From Rhodospirillaceae bacterium (GTDB lineage: Bacteria; Pseudomonadota; Alphaproteobacteria; Dongiales; Dongiaceae), in contig SSEL01000032.1 of NCBI GenBank assembly GCA_008012315.1, forward strand, positions 62,001 through 126,000: DNA of 64,000 nucleotides. Reading direction: 5' to 3'. The position numbers were made by a program, and so were the translations under genes. Below, one piece after another: positions 32,337-40,713 of the stretch. The number at the start of each line of letters is the position of its first letter. Within the stretch, counting starts at the first letter, position 1. The notes below the pieces were generated by a model, which worked only from the letters and a program-made list of their open reading frames with translations, was not told where the DNA came from and ran no database searches.

Positions 32337-32551
32337 TCCCAAAACTGGGGTTAACCCAAGGAAATCGTTCTGTTTTAGTGTGCTGGCACGATAAAGTGTG
32401 CTAGACAATCGGACGTGGCTGCGGCCACCATGCGGCGCCAGGGGACGAGAACGGCGCCGGCTTGGGAGTGGGCAGAATCTCCGTATCAAAGACGGTGAGA
32501 ACCGCCCTCGTCCAAATTGGGGCTCTGCGGCACGGAAGGTAATCTAGGACG
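32337..32551. other. Intergenic region between dxr and rseP
   Basis: 215 bases with no open frame of note. It breaks an otherwise tight run of genes, so a promoter for rseP-bamA-skp-fabZ is plausible here, but I see no convincing -35/-10 pair. Confidence 0.35.
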
Positions 32552-33685
32552 ATGGAAATATTGGCAGCGATACCGCATTACGGCTTCTGGTTCCTGCTTC
32601 TCCTGACGGTACTCGTCTTCGTTCACGAGATGGGACATTTCCTGGTTGCGCGCTGGTGTCGCGTCCGGGTGGAGGTTTTTTCCATCGGCTTCGGTCCGGA
32701 GCTGTTCGGTTTTACCGATCGTTTGGGCACGCGCTGGAAATTCAGCGCAATTCCGCTCGGCGGCTATGTCCGCATGTTCGGCCAGGATGGCAATGCGCTG
32801 GAAGGGCAGGCGGCAACGCCCATGTCGGAAGAGGATGCCGCCGTCGCCTTCAATAAGAAAACCGTCGGCCAGCGCGCGGCGATTGTCGCGGCGGGGCCGC
32901 TTGCCAATTACGTCTTCGCCATCGTGGTTCTTGCCGGTCTCTACCTGGTCTATGGCAAGACGCTGCAATCGACTGAAATCGCCGAGGTGATGCCGAATTC
33001 GATCGCCAGCGAGGCAGGGTTGAAGGCCGGCGATAAGATCGTCACGCTCAATGGCAGCCCGTTGGAAGGTTTCGAAGACCTGGCGATGCAGGTGCGCCTG
33101 CATCTCGATGAACCGCTTAAATTGGGCATCGACCGGGCGGGGCAGAAACTGGATTTCTCGCTGAAGCCGCGAATCGTCGAAGAGGAAGATACGTTCGGCA
33201 ACAAGCAGCGCGTCGGCCGGCTGGGTATCCGCAGCAGCGGCAACGGCAATGTTCGTAAGCTGGGCGTCGGTCAGTCGGTCGTCGAAGCGACTCATCAAGT
33301 TTATCAGATGACCACGGGCATGCTGACCGGCATCGGTCAGATGATCACAGGAAAGCGCTCGGCCGACGAAGTGGGGGGCGCTCTGCGTATCGCCAAGATG
33401 TCGGGTGATATGGCCGAGATCGGTTTTGCGTCGCTGATCAGCCTCGCGGTGTTGCTCTCGGTCAATCTCGGCCTGATCAACCTGTTTCCTATTCCGATGC
33501 TCGATGGCGGCCATCTGATGTTCTATGCCGCCGAGGCCTTGCGCGGCCGGCCGTTGGGGGCGCGGGCGCATGAATGGGGGCTACGACTTGGCGTTGCGTT
33601 TGTGCTGTCGCTGATGGTGTTTGCCACTTGGAACGACTTGGTTTATCTGAAAGTTGTCGATTATATCAAATCCCTGTTTACTTGA
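32552..33685 (+). CDS. rseP: Site-2 protease RseP (zinc metalloprotease)
   Basis: Intramembrane metalloprotease, 377 residues, that acts in envelope stress signalling and clears remnant signal peptides. HEMGH near the N-terminus binds zinc, a PDZ domain covers about residues 130-215 (SIASEAGLKAGDKIVTLNGS), and the C-terminal LFPIPMLDGGHL motif gives the third metal ligand. The 215 bases upstream have no gene and may hold its promoter; I could not fix one by eye. Confidence 0.95.
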   Translation: MEILAAIPHYGFWFLLLLTVLVFVHEMGHFLVARWCRVRVEVFSIGFGPELFGFTDRLGTRWKFSAIPLGGYVRMFGQDGNALEGQAATPMSEEDAAVAFNKKTVGQRAAIVAAGPLANYVFAIVVLAGLYLVYGKTLQSTEIAEVMPNSIASEAGLKAGDKIVTLNGSPLEGFEDLAMQVRLHLDEPLKLGIDRAGQKLDFSLKPRIVEEEDTFGNKQRVGRLGIRSSGNGNVRKLGVGQSVVEATHQVYQMTTGMLTGIGQMITGKRSADEVGGALRIAKMSGDMAEIGFASLISLAVLLSVNLGLINLFPIPMLDGGHLMFYAAEALRGRPLGARAHEWGLRLGVAFVLSLMVFATWNDLVYLKVVDYIKSLFT

Positions 33686-33692
33686 CCGGAAG

Positions 33693-36014
33693 ATGCGTAA
33701 AATGGCCATCGTAAAGCGGCTTGTCCTGACCCTGGCAGTAACATTAAGCATTTTCGGTCTGACAGGTGTTTTTTCAACATCTTATGCACAAAACATTTCC
33801 AGCGGCGATCCGATCCAGGAGATTCGGGTAGAAGGCAATCAGCGTATCGAGCCTGAGACGATTCGCTCCTATATGCAGATCAACCCGGGCGACAGTTTCG
33901 ATGCGCAGAAGGTCGACCAAGCATTGAAAAACCTCTTTGCCACCGGTCTTTTCGCCGACGTCAATCTGCGCCGCGAAGGCGATGCGCTGGTGGTCTCAGT
34001 CAAGGAAAACCCGATCATCAACAAGCTGGCCTTCGAAGGAAACAAGCGTATCGAGGACGATGCGCTGCAGGCCGAAGTCCAGTTGCGTCCGCGTGTGGTC
34101 TATACCCAGACCCGCGTGCAACAGGACGTGAAGCGCATCCTGGATCTTTACCGTCGCAGCGGTCGCTTCGCCGCCACGGTCGAGCCGAAGATCATCAAAT
34201 TGGATCAGAATCGCGTCAACCTGGTGTTCGAAATCCATGAAGGCGATATCACCGAAGTGCGCCGCATCGATTTCATCGGCAACAAGGTGTTCAGCGATAG
34301 TGAGCTGCGCGATGAAATCCTGACCCGCGTCAGCCATTGGTACCTGTTCCTCACCAATGCCGACACCTATGACCCCGACCGGTTGACCGTGGATAAGGAA
34401 CAGCTTCGGCGGTTCTATCTGTCGGAGGGTTACGCCGATTTCCGCGTGGTTTCCGCCGTCGCCGAATTGTCGCCCGATCAGGAAGCCTTCTTCATCACCT
34501 TCACCGTGGAGGAGGGGGAGCGCTACAAGTTCGGCAAGATCGATGTCAAGACGACGCTGAAGGGCCTCGATCCCAATTCCCTGAAGGGTGATCTCGATAC
34601 CAGCGAAGGCGATTGGTATGACGCGTCGCGGGTTGAGGACACCGTGCAAAAACTGAGCGACCGGCTAGGCAATCTCGGTTACGCCTTTGTCGATGTGCGT
34701 CCCCGCATTGACCGCGATGCGAAGAACAGGGTCCTCAATCTGACCTATGATATCCAGGAAGGCCCGAAGGTTTATGTTGAGCGCATCGACATTTCCGGCA
34801 ACGTGCGCACCCAGGACAAGGTGATCCGCCGCGAATTCCGGCTGGCGGAAGGCGATGCCTTCAGCACGGAGAAATTGAAGCGGACCGAACAGCGGTTGAA
34901 GAATCTCGACTTCTTCGAATCCGTCGATATTTCCCAGGCGGCGGGCAGTACGCCGGACAAGACCATTATCAAGGTCAAGGTGCAGGAGAAATCGACCGGT
35001 GAACTGAGTTTCGGCGCGGGCTTCTCGACGGCCGACGGTCCGCTGGGGACGGTCGGCCTGCGTGAACGAAATCTGCTGGGTAAGGGGCAGGATCTGTCGG
35101 CCCAGGTCGGTATCTCGGGCAAGCGGTCGTCGGGTGCGATCAACTTCACCGATCCTTATTTCCTCGACAAGGAAATGTCGGCCACTTTTGGCATCTTCCA
35201 TACACGATATCGTGCGCGGCATGACCGCTATCGCCAGATGTCCAGCGGTTTCAATACGGCGCTCGGCTACGATATTTCGGAATATACCCGCCATACGCTG
35301 GGCTACACCTTCTCGGCAGACGAAATCTATCATATCGATGATGACGCGTCGCAGGTCATCAAGGACGACGACGGGTATGAATTCCGATCAACGTTGAAGT
35401 CGAACCTGCTCTATGACCGCCGCGATTCTAAGCTTGATCCGCGCGATGGTTACTATGTTAACCTTGAAACCGATTATACCGGCGTCGGCGGCTCGGTTTA
35501 CGCGGTGAAAGGTGTCCTGAGCGGTGGCTACTTCATTCCCTTCAATCGCAGCAAATCGATCTCATTGGGACTCTCCGCTGAAACCGGTTATATCCAGCCG
35601 CTGTTCGGGGATTACCTGCACTTTGCCGATGCGTTCCAATTGGGCGGACAATCGTTGCGAGGTTTTGCCGATCGCGGCGTGGGGCCACGTGACGAGGATG
35701 CGAAGAAAAAAGACGGTTCCATTGGCGGCCAGTTCCTGTTCGATGGTACAATCAGCCTTGGTTTCCCTCTTGGGTTGCCTGATGAGTATCAGATCCGTGG
35801 CCGTGTCTTCTCGGATTTCGGCACGGTGACGGGCACGGATCCGGATAGCAACGTCGATGTTGACGATTCCGGCATGATCCGTGCCTCCGCTGGCTTCGGT
35901 CTGACCTGGGTATCACCCTTCGGTCCTTTGGCAGTGGACCTTGCCCTGCCGCTGCGTAAAGATTCGGACGACGAGACTGAATTGTTCAGTTTCAGTGTCG
36001 GCACCCAGTTCTAA
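33693..36014 (+). CDS. bamA: Outer membrane protein assembly factor BamA
   Basis: Essential insertase for outer-membrane beta-barrel proteins, 773 residues. A signal peptide (core LVLTLAVTLSIFGLTGVF, cleavage near SYA-Q) is followed by five POTRA domains, each of the type IRRIDFIGNKVFSDSELRDEI, and a C-terminal 16-strand barrel (from about residue 430) ending in FSFSVGTQF with a terminal aromatic. ATG 33693 lies 8 bases after rseP; ATG 33702 is also possible. Confidence 0.96.
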   Translation: MRKMAIVKRLVLTLAVTLSIFGLTGVFSTSYAQNISSGDPIQEIRVEGNQRIEPETIRSYMQINPGDSFDAQKVDQALKNLFATGLFADVNLRREGDALVVSVKENPIINKLAFEGNKRIEDDALQAEVQLRPRVVYTQTRVQQDVKRILDLYRRSGRFAATVEPKIIKLDQNRVNLVFEIHEGDITEVRRIDFIGNKVFSDSELRDEILTRVSHWYLFLTNADTYDPDRLTVDKEQLRRFYLSEGYADFRVVSAVAELSPDQEAFFITFTVEEGERYKFGKIDVKTTLKGLDPNSLKGDLDTSEGDWYDASRVEDTVQKLSDRLGNLGYAFVDVRPRIDRDAKNRVLNLTYDIQEGPKVYVERIDISGNVRTQDKVIRREFRLAEGDAFSTEKLKRTEQRLKNLDFFESVDISQAAGSTPDKTIIKVKVQEKSTGELSFGAGFSTADGPLGTVGLRERNLLGKGQDLSAQVGISGKRSSGAINFTDPYFLDKEMSATFGIFHTRYRARHDRYRQMSSGFNTALGYDISEYTRHTLGYTFSADEIYHIDDDASQVIKDDDGYEFRSTLKSNLLYDRRDSKLDPRDGYYVNLETDYTGVGGSVYAVKGVLSGGYFIPFNRSKSISLGLSAETGYIQPLFGDYLHFADAFQLGGQSLRGFADRGVGPRDEDAKKKDGSIGGQFLFDGTISLGFPLGLPDEYQIRGRVFSDFGTVTGTDPDSNVDVDDSGMIRASAGFGLTWVSPFGPLAVDLALPLRKDSDDETELFSFSVGTQF

Positions 36015-36038
36015 CTTCTTCTATTTGGAGTATCGATC

Positions 36039-36614
36039 GTGCGTATGTTCGGTAAATATTTTTACACTTTGACCTTGATGGCGGCCCTCGCTGGGGGCGC
36101 TGCAATTGGTATGAGCATTGCCCCTGTCGAAGCTCAAGCGCAGACCGCAAGCAACACGCCGGTTGTCATCGCGGTGATCGACCGGGAGAAAATCATGTCG
36201 CAATCCACCGCCGGCAAGGGATTGCGGGCGGCCGTCGATCAGCGTCGTCAGCAAGTCCAGGGCGATATCCAGAAGCGACAGGAGACCTTGATCAAGCAGC
36301 GTCAGCAGCTCGAGCAGCAGCGCGCTTCGATCACCCCGCAGGATTATCAGAGCAAGGTTGCGGCGATGAACAAGCAGGGTGAGGCCCTGCGGGTGGAGGT
36401 CCAGAATAGGGGACGCAGCCTTGATCAATCCGTGCAGAAGGCTCTCGGCCAGCTTCAGGACACAGCCTTCGTCATCGTGAAGCAGATCGCCGCGCAGAAG
36501 AAGATCTCGCTGGTATTGTACCGGGATACGGTGGCTTGGGCGCCGGGTGCCGTGGATATCACCAACGATGTCGTCGCCCAGCTTAATGCGAAGCTGCCGT
36601 CCGTGAAGTTCTGA
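36039..36614 (+). CDS. OmpH/Skp family periplasmic chaperone
   Basis: 191 residues with a signal peptide to about residue 35 (VEAQA) and a long charged helical region (residues about 65-140, rich in Gln/Lys/Arg) expected to form the coiled-coil arms of the Skp trimer. VIAVIDREKIMSQSTAGKGL is the family opening. It would guard unfolded outer-membrane proteins on their way to BamA. The GTG at 36039 is preferred, since TTGGAG is 8 bases before it; ATG 36045 is the alternative. Confidence 0.88.
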   Translation: MRMFGKYFYTLTLMAALAGGAAIGMSIAPVEAQAQTASNTPVVIAVIDREKIMSQSTAGKGLRAAVDQRRQQVQGDIQKRQETLIKQRQQLEQQRASITPQDYQSKVAAMNKQGEALRVEVQNRGRSLDQSVQKALGQLQDTAFVIVKQIAAQKKISLVLYRDTVAWAPGAVDITNDVVAQLNAKLPSVKF

Positions 36615-36636
36615 GCATAACCTGGTTGGTGTGCAG

Positions 36637-37098
36637 ATGAGCGAAGCAGAAGTGCAGCAGGGAATATCGGTGGATGCCAAGGGGATCATGCGGATGATCC
36701 CCCATCGTTTCCCGTTCCTGATGATCGATCGCGTCGAGGATATGGTCGCCGATGTCGGCGCCGTCGGTATCAAAAATGTGTCGATGAATGAAGCCGTGTT
36801 CCAGGGGCATTTCCCGACGGACCCGGTCATGCCTGGCGTGCTGATTATCGAAGCCATGGCGCAGACGGCAGCCGTTCTCGTCGTCTATACTTTGGGCGCA
36901 GCCTTCGAAGGCAAGCTGGTCTATTTCATGAGCGTCGACAATGCGCGGTTCCGGCGTCCCGTCCTGCCGGGTGATCAGGTCCGCATTCATGTCCGCAAAG
37001 ACCGCAATCGTGGTCCCGTGTGGAAGTTCATTGGCGAGGCGAAAGTCAATGACCAGGTCGTGGCGGAAGCAACCTTCGCCGCGATGATCCGGGACTGA
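36637..37098 (+). CDS. fabZ: 3-hydroxyacyl-[acyl-carrier-protein] dehydratase FabZ
   Basis: Hot-dog fold dehydratase of fatty-acid elongation, 153 residues from the ATG at 36637 (GTG 36631 would add two). The catalytic His and Glu are in GHFPTDPVMPGVLIIEAMAQ; MIPHRFPFLMIDRV is the conserved N-terminal part. In most proteobacteria lpxD precedes and lpxA follows this gene; here it stands between the Skp-like gene and a glyoxalase. Confidence 0.95.
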   Translation: MSEAEVQQGISVDAKGIMRMIPHRFPFLMIDRVEDMVADVGAVGIKNVSMNEAVFQGHFPTDPVMPGVLIIEAMAQTAAVLVVYTLGAAFEGKLVYFMSVDNARFRRPVLPGDQVRIHVRKDRNRGPVWKFIGEAKVNDQVVAEATFAAMIRD

Positions 37099-37117
37099 TC
37101 CGCATAAGGAGAGGCCG

Positions 37118-37543
37118 ATGTCAGAAGCAGCAACATCGAAAGGCACAGGCGCTTTTCGGCTGGCCCATACGATGATCCGCGTCTTCGATCTAGACAAGTC
37201 GATCGATTTTTATACCCGCCTGCTCGGCATGAGGCTGATGCGCCGCAAGGATTATCCGAGCGGCGAATTCACTTTGGCCTTTGTCGGTTATGGCAATGAA
37301 GACGACAACGCGGTGATTGAGCTCACGCATAACTGGGGCCAGAAAGAGCCGTATCAATTGGGCACCGCTTTTGGCCATATGGCGATTCACGTGCCCGATA
37401 TTTATGGCGTGTGTCGTCAGTTGGAGAAAGAGGGCGTCAAGATCCCGCGCGCGCCCGGACCGATGAAGCACGGCGGTTCGGTCATCGCATTCATCGAAGA
37501 CCCCGATGGCTACAAGATCGAACTGATCGAAGCCTCGCATTAA
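37118..37543 (+). CDS. gloA: Lactoylglutathione lyase (glyoxalase I)
   Basis: Metal-dependent enzyme that turns the methylglyoxal-glutathione hemithioacetal into S-lactoylglutathione. 141 residues. The four metal ligands are H17, E68, H87 and E135; the spacing 51/19/48 is nearly that of E. coli GloA (H5, E56, H74, E122). The short form is of the Ni/Co-activated class. It is 19 bases after fabZ and ends the plus-strand run just before the terminator. Confidence 0.93.
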   Translation: MSEAATSKGTGAFRLAHTMIRVFDLDKSIDFYTRLLGMRLMRRKDYPSGEFTLAFVGYGNEDDNAVIELTHNWGQKEPYQLGTAFGHMAIHVPDIYGVCRQLEKEGVKIPRAPGPMKHGGSVIAFIEDPDGYKIELIEASH

Positions 37544-37554
37544 AAAGGCACCAA

Positions 37555-37584
37555 AAAACCCCCGCTGATTTCAGCGGGGGTTTT
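37555..37584. terminator. Bidirectional Rho-independent terminator between gloA and gltA
   Basis: Perfect stem AAAACCCCCGCTGA / TCAGCGGGGGTTTT with a TT loop, flanked by A- and T-tracts. It separates convergent genes (gloA ending at 37543 on plus, gltA ending at 37652 on minus) and should stop transcription from both sides. Confidence 0.9.
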
Positions 37585-37651
37585 CTTATGCCGGTATCGG
37601 TGTTCCAGCGCGCCACGAATTGATTATCACGGACGCGCCGGACGCGAGGTG

Positions 37652-39097
37652 CTATTTCCGCTTGTTGAGCGGCACGAATGGACGCTCGCCATAGCCGGTA
37701 TAAAGCTGGCGCGGGCGGCCGATCCGCTGTGTCGGATCTTCGATCATTTCCTGCCACTGCGCGACCCAGCCGACCGTGCGGGCGACGGCGAACAGCACGG
37801 TGAACATCGAGGTCGGGAAACCGATCGCCTGCAGGATGATCCCCGAATAGAAGTCGACATTGGGGAACAGCTTGTGGGAGACGAAATAGTCGTCTTCCAA
37901 GGCGATGCGTTCGAGTTCCATGGCAAGGGCCAGGAGCGGCTCATTGCGCTTGCCGAGCGCGTCCAGGACTTCGTGGCAGGATTCGCGCATGACGGTGGCA
38001 CGCGGATCGTAGTTCTTGTAGACGCGATGGCCGAAGCCCATCAGGCGGAAATTGTCGTCCTTTGACTTCGCGCGCTTGATGTATTCCGGAATGCGGTCGA
38101 CCGAGCCGATTTCATGCAGCATCGACAGTACGGCCTCGTTGGCGCCGCCATGGGCGGGGCCCCAGAGGCAGGCGATACCGGCTGCGATACAAGCGAAGGG
38201 ATTGGCGCCTGACGAACCGGCGATGCGGACCGTCGAGGTCGATGCATTCTGCTCGTGATCGGCATGAAGAATGAAGATGCGGTCCATCGCCTTCGCGACC
38301 ACCGGATCGATCTTATACTCCTCGGCAGGCACGGCGAAGGTCATGCGCAGGAAGTTTTCCGCGTAGTTGAGGTCATTGCGCGGGTAAACGAAAGGCTGAC
38401 CGATGGAATATTTGTACGCCATCGCGGCTATGGTCGGGACCTTGGCGATCAAGCGATAGGACGCGATCATCCGTTGATGCGGATCATGAATATCGGTGCT
38501 GTCGTGATAGAAGGCGGAGAGCGCGCCGACCACGCCGACCATCACGGCCATGGGATGCGCGTCACGGCGGAAGCCGCGATAGAAGGCCGCGATCTGCTCA
38601 TGCAGCATCGTGTGATAAGTGATCTGATGCTGGAACTCGGTCTTCTGCTTTGCATTCGGCAATTCGCCTTCCAGCAGGAGATAGCAGACTTCCATGAAAT
38701 CGCTGTTCTTCGCCAGTTCCTCGATCCGGTAACCGCGATGCATCAGGATGCCTTCTTCGCCATCGATATAGGTGATGGCCGAGGCGGTCGACCCGGTGGA
38801 GCCATAGCCAGGGTCGTAGGTGAAGACGCCATGCTCCGTATAAAGCTTGCGAACGTCGATGACGTCGGGACCCAGCGTCCCCTTGAGCACCGGCAGTTCC
38901 CAGTTCGGGCCTTTGCCATCCTTTACCGCGATCGTTGCATAACTTTGCGGCGCCGACGGTTTGATACCGGAATCAACAACGCGAACCGGCTTGGCTGCAG
39001 CGGATGCTTTTGCCGATTGCTTCGACTTGGCGGATTTAACGGTCTTGCCGGACTTCGCCGCACCAGATTTGCCTGTGCCGGATTTACGCTGCGCCAT
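37652..39097 (-). CDS. gltA: Citrate synthase with Lys/Ser/Ala-rich N-terminal extension
   Basis: Condenses oxaloacetate and acetyl-CoA to citrate. 481 residues, about 45 longer than usual. The hexameric type II sequence starts near [20 protein letters not shown]; active-site regions [31 protein letters not shown] and [14 protein letters not shown] are intact. The first 45 residues are low complexity (for example [18 protein letters not shown]). No Met, GTG or TTG codon was found between this part and the core, so the extension seems real. TGAGGA precedes the start. Confidence 0.95.
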   Translation of the reverse strand: MAQRKSGTGKSGAAKSGKTVKSAKSKQSAKASAAAKPVRVVDSGIKPSAPQSYATIAVKDGKGPNWELPVLKGTLGPDVIDVRKLYTEHGVFTYDPGYGSTGSTASAITYIDGEEGILMHRGYRIEELAKNSDFMEVCYLLLEGELPNAKQKTEFQHQITYHTMLHEQIAAFYRGFRRDAHPMAVMVGVVGALSAFYHDSTDIHDPHQRMIASYRLIAKVPTIAAMAYKYSIGQPFVYPRNDLNYAENFLRMTFAVPAEEYKIDPVVAKAMDRIFILHADHEQNASTSTVRIAGSSGANPFACIAAGIACLWGPAHGGANEAVLSMLHEIGSVDRIPEYIKRAKSKDDNFRLMGFGHRVYKNYDPRATVMRESCHEVLDALGKRNEPLLALAMELERIALEDDYFVSHKLFPNVDFYSGIILQAIGFPTSMFTVLFAVARTVGWVAQWQEMIEDPTQRIGRPRQLYTGYGERPFVPLNKRK

Positions 39098-39253
39098 GAG
39101 ATCCTCATCACTTATGGTGAACTGGCCCGAGCGGGCCTTGAGATAAAAGTTCGTTTTTTTCTTACCCTGAGCCTCTAGGCTAGCACGGGGAAGGTTAACG
39201 CGTCATGACCCATTTTTCGCACCGCAATAAGATCGTCAATCGTCATGGAACGG

Positions 39254-40639
39254 TCAAAATATATCCGATAGGCGGCCCAGACATTCCTCTTTTCCCAGCA
39301 CTTCCATGACCTCGAACATACCGGGAGACGTCGTCGAGCCGGTAAGGGCTGCACGTAACGGCTGGGCGACCTGTCCCAATTTGACGCCATTGGTTTCGAC
39401 GAATTTCCGCACCGCAGCTTCGATTGCCGCCGCCGTCCAGTCATCGAGTTGCGCGAGTTCGCCATGGAGCTTTGTCAGCAAGTCGACAGCTTCCGTTGTC
39501 AGCAGCGCCTTTGCCTTATCAGCCATCGGCAGCGGCCGTTCGGCGACATAGAAGGCGGCATTCTCGGCCAGCTCCTTCAATGTCTTGGCACGAGCCTTCA
39601 GGCCCGACATGCCCTTGACCAGACGCTCGGTGGCTGCCTCATCGCCGGCGACGCCGAGACGCGCCGCGACATCGACCGCGAGTTCCCGGTCGTCGGTTTC
39701 ACGCAGATAATGCGCATTGAGATTGTCGAGCTTCGCGTAATCGAAGCGCGAGGCTGACCGGCCCACGGCCGGCAGGTCAAACCAGTCGATCGCTTGCTGG
39801 GTCGAAATGATTTCGTCATCACCATGGGACCAGCCAAGGCGCATCAGATAATTCCGCAAGGCAGCCGGCAGATAGCCGAGATCGCGATAAGCATCGACGC
39901 CCAGCGCGCCATGACGCTTCGACAGCTTTGCCCCATCGGGACCGTGGATCAATGGGATATGGGCAAAGCTCGGGCAGCCCCAATCCATCGACTGATAGAT
40001 CTGCATCTGCCGGAACGTGTTGGTGAGGTGATCGTCGCCACGAATCACATGGGTGATGCCCATGTCGTGATCGTCCACGACAACCGAGAGCATGTAAGTC
40101 GGCGTTCCATCGCCGCGCAGCAACACCATGTCGTCGAGCTGCTCATTGGCGACGCGCACCTCTCCCTGGACCTGGTCGGTCAGGACGGTTTCCCCGGTCG
40201 TTGGGGCTTTTAGGCGGACTACCGGCTTGACGCCGGCCGGCGCATCCTTGGGATCGCGATCCCGCCAGCGTCCGTCGTAACGGATCGGCTTGCCGGCAGC
40301 GCGCGCGGCTTCGCGCATCTGCTCCAGCTCTTCCGGCGTGCAATAGCAGTAATAGGCTTTGCCGGCGGCCAGCATCTGATGCGCGACCTCAGCGTGACGG
40401 CCGGCGCGGGCAAACTGGAGTACCGTTTCATCGTCCCAATTGAGGCCGAGCCATTTCAATCCGTCGATGATCGCTTCGATGGCAGCTTCGGTCGATCGCA
40501 CGCGATCGGTATCTTCGATCCGCAAGCGGAAGATGCCGCCGTGATGCCGGGCGTAAAGCCAGTTGAAGAGGGCCGTGCGGGCGCCACCGATATGCAGGAA
40601 ACCGGTGGGCGAGGGGGCGAAACGGGTAACGACGGTCAT
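39254..40639 (-). CDS. gltX: Glutamyl-tRNA synthetase
   Basis: Class I synthetase, 461 residues. The HIGH motif is in [14 protein letters not shown] at the N-terminus and the KMSKS equivalent is KLSKRHG. The C-terminal helical anticodon-binding domain is present. Many alphaproteobacteria have two such enzymes, one of which also charges tRNA-Gln; the sequence alone does not tell which this is. It is divergent from comEC, whose start lies about 75 bases away. Confidence 0.95.
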   Translation of the reverse strand: MTVVTRFAPSPTGFLHIGGARTALFNWLYARHHGGIFRLRIEDTDRVRSTEAAIEAIIDGLKWLGLNWDDETVLQFARAGRHAEVAHQMLAAGKAYYCYCTPEELEQMREAARAAGKPIRYDGRWRDRDPKDAPAGVKPVVRLKAPTTGETVLTDQVQGEVRVANEQLDDMVLLRGDGTPTYMLSVVVDDHDMGITHVIRGDDHLTNTFRQMQIYQSMDWGCPSFAHIPLIHGPDGAKLSKRHGALGVDAYRDLGYLPAALRNYLMRLGWSHGDDEIISTQQAIDWFDLPAVGRSASRFDYAKLDNLNAHYLRETDDRELAVDVAARLGVAGDEAATERLVKGMSGLKARAKTLKELAENAAFYVAERPLPMADKAKALLTTEAVDLLTKLHGELAQLDDWTAAAIEAAVRKFVETNGVKLGQVAQPLRAALTGSTTSPGMFEVMEVLGKEECLGRLSDIF

Positions 40640-40713
40640 GGCCTCGGATCGTGCTTTGTCATGTCAATGATTGCCGGTCTTAGCATATTTTTGCCTGGGC
40701 GTGGCAACTGGCT

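Noticed and set aside
38255..39178. A 307-codon plus-strand frame over gltA
   Set aside because: Shadow of citrate synthase; it has no homology I recognise and no plausible context.
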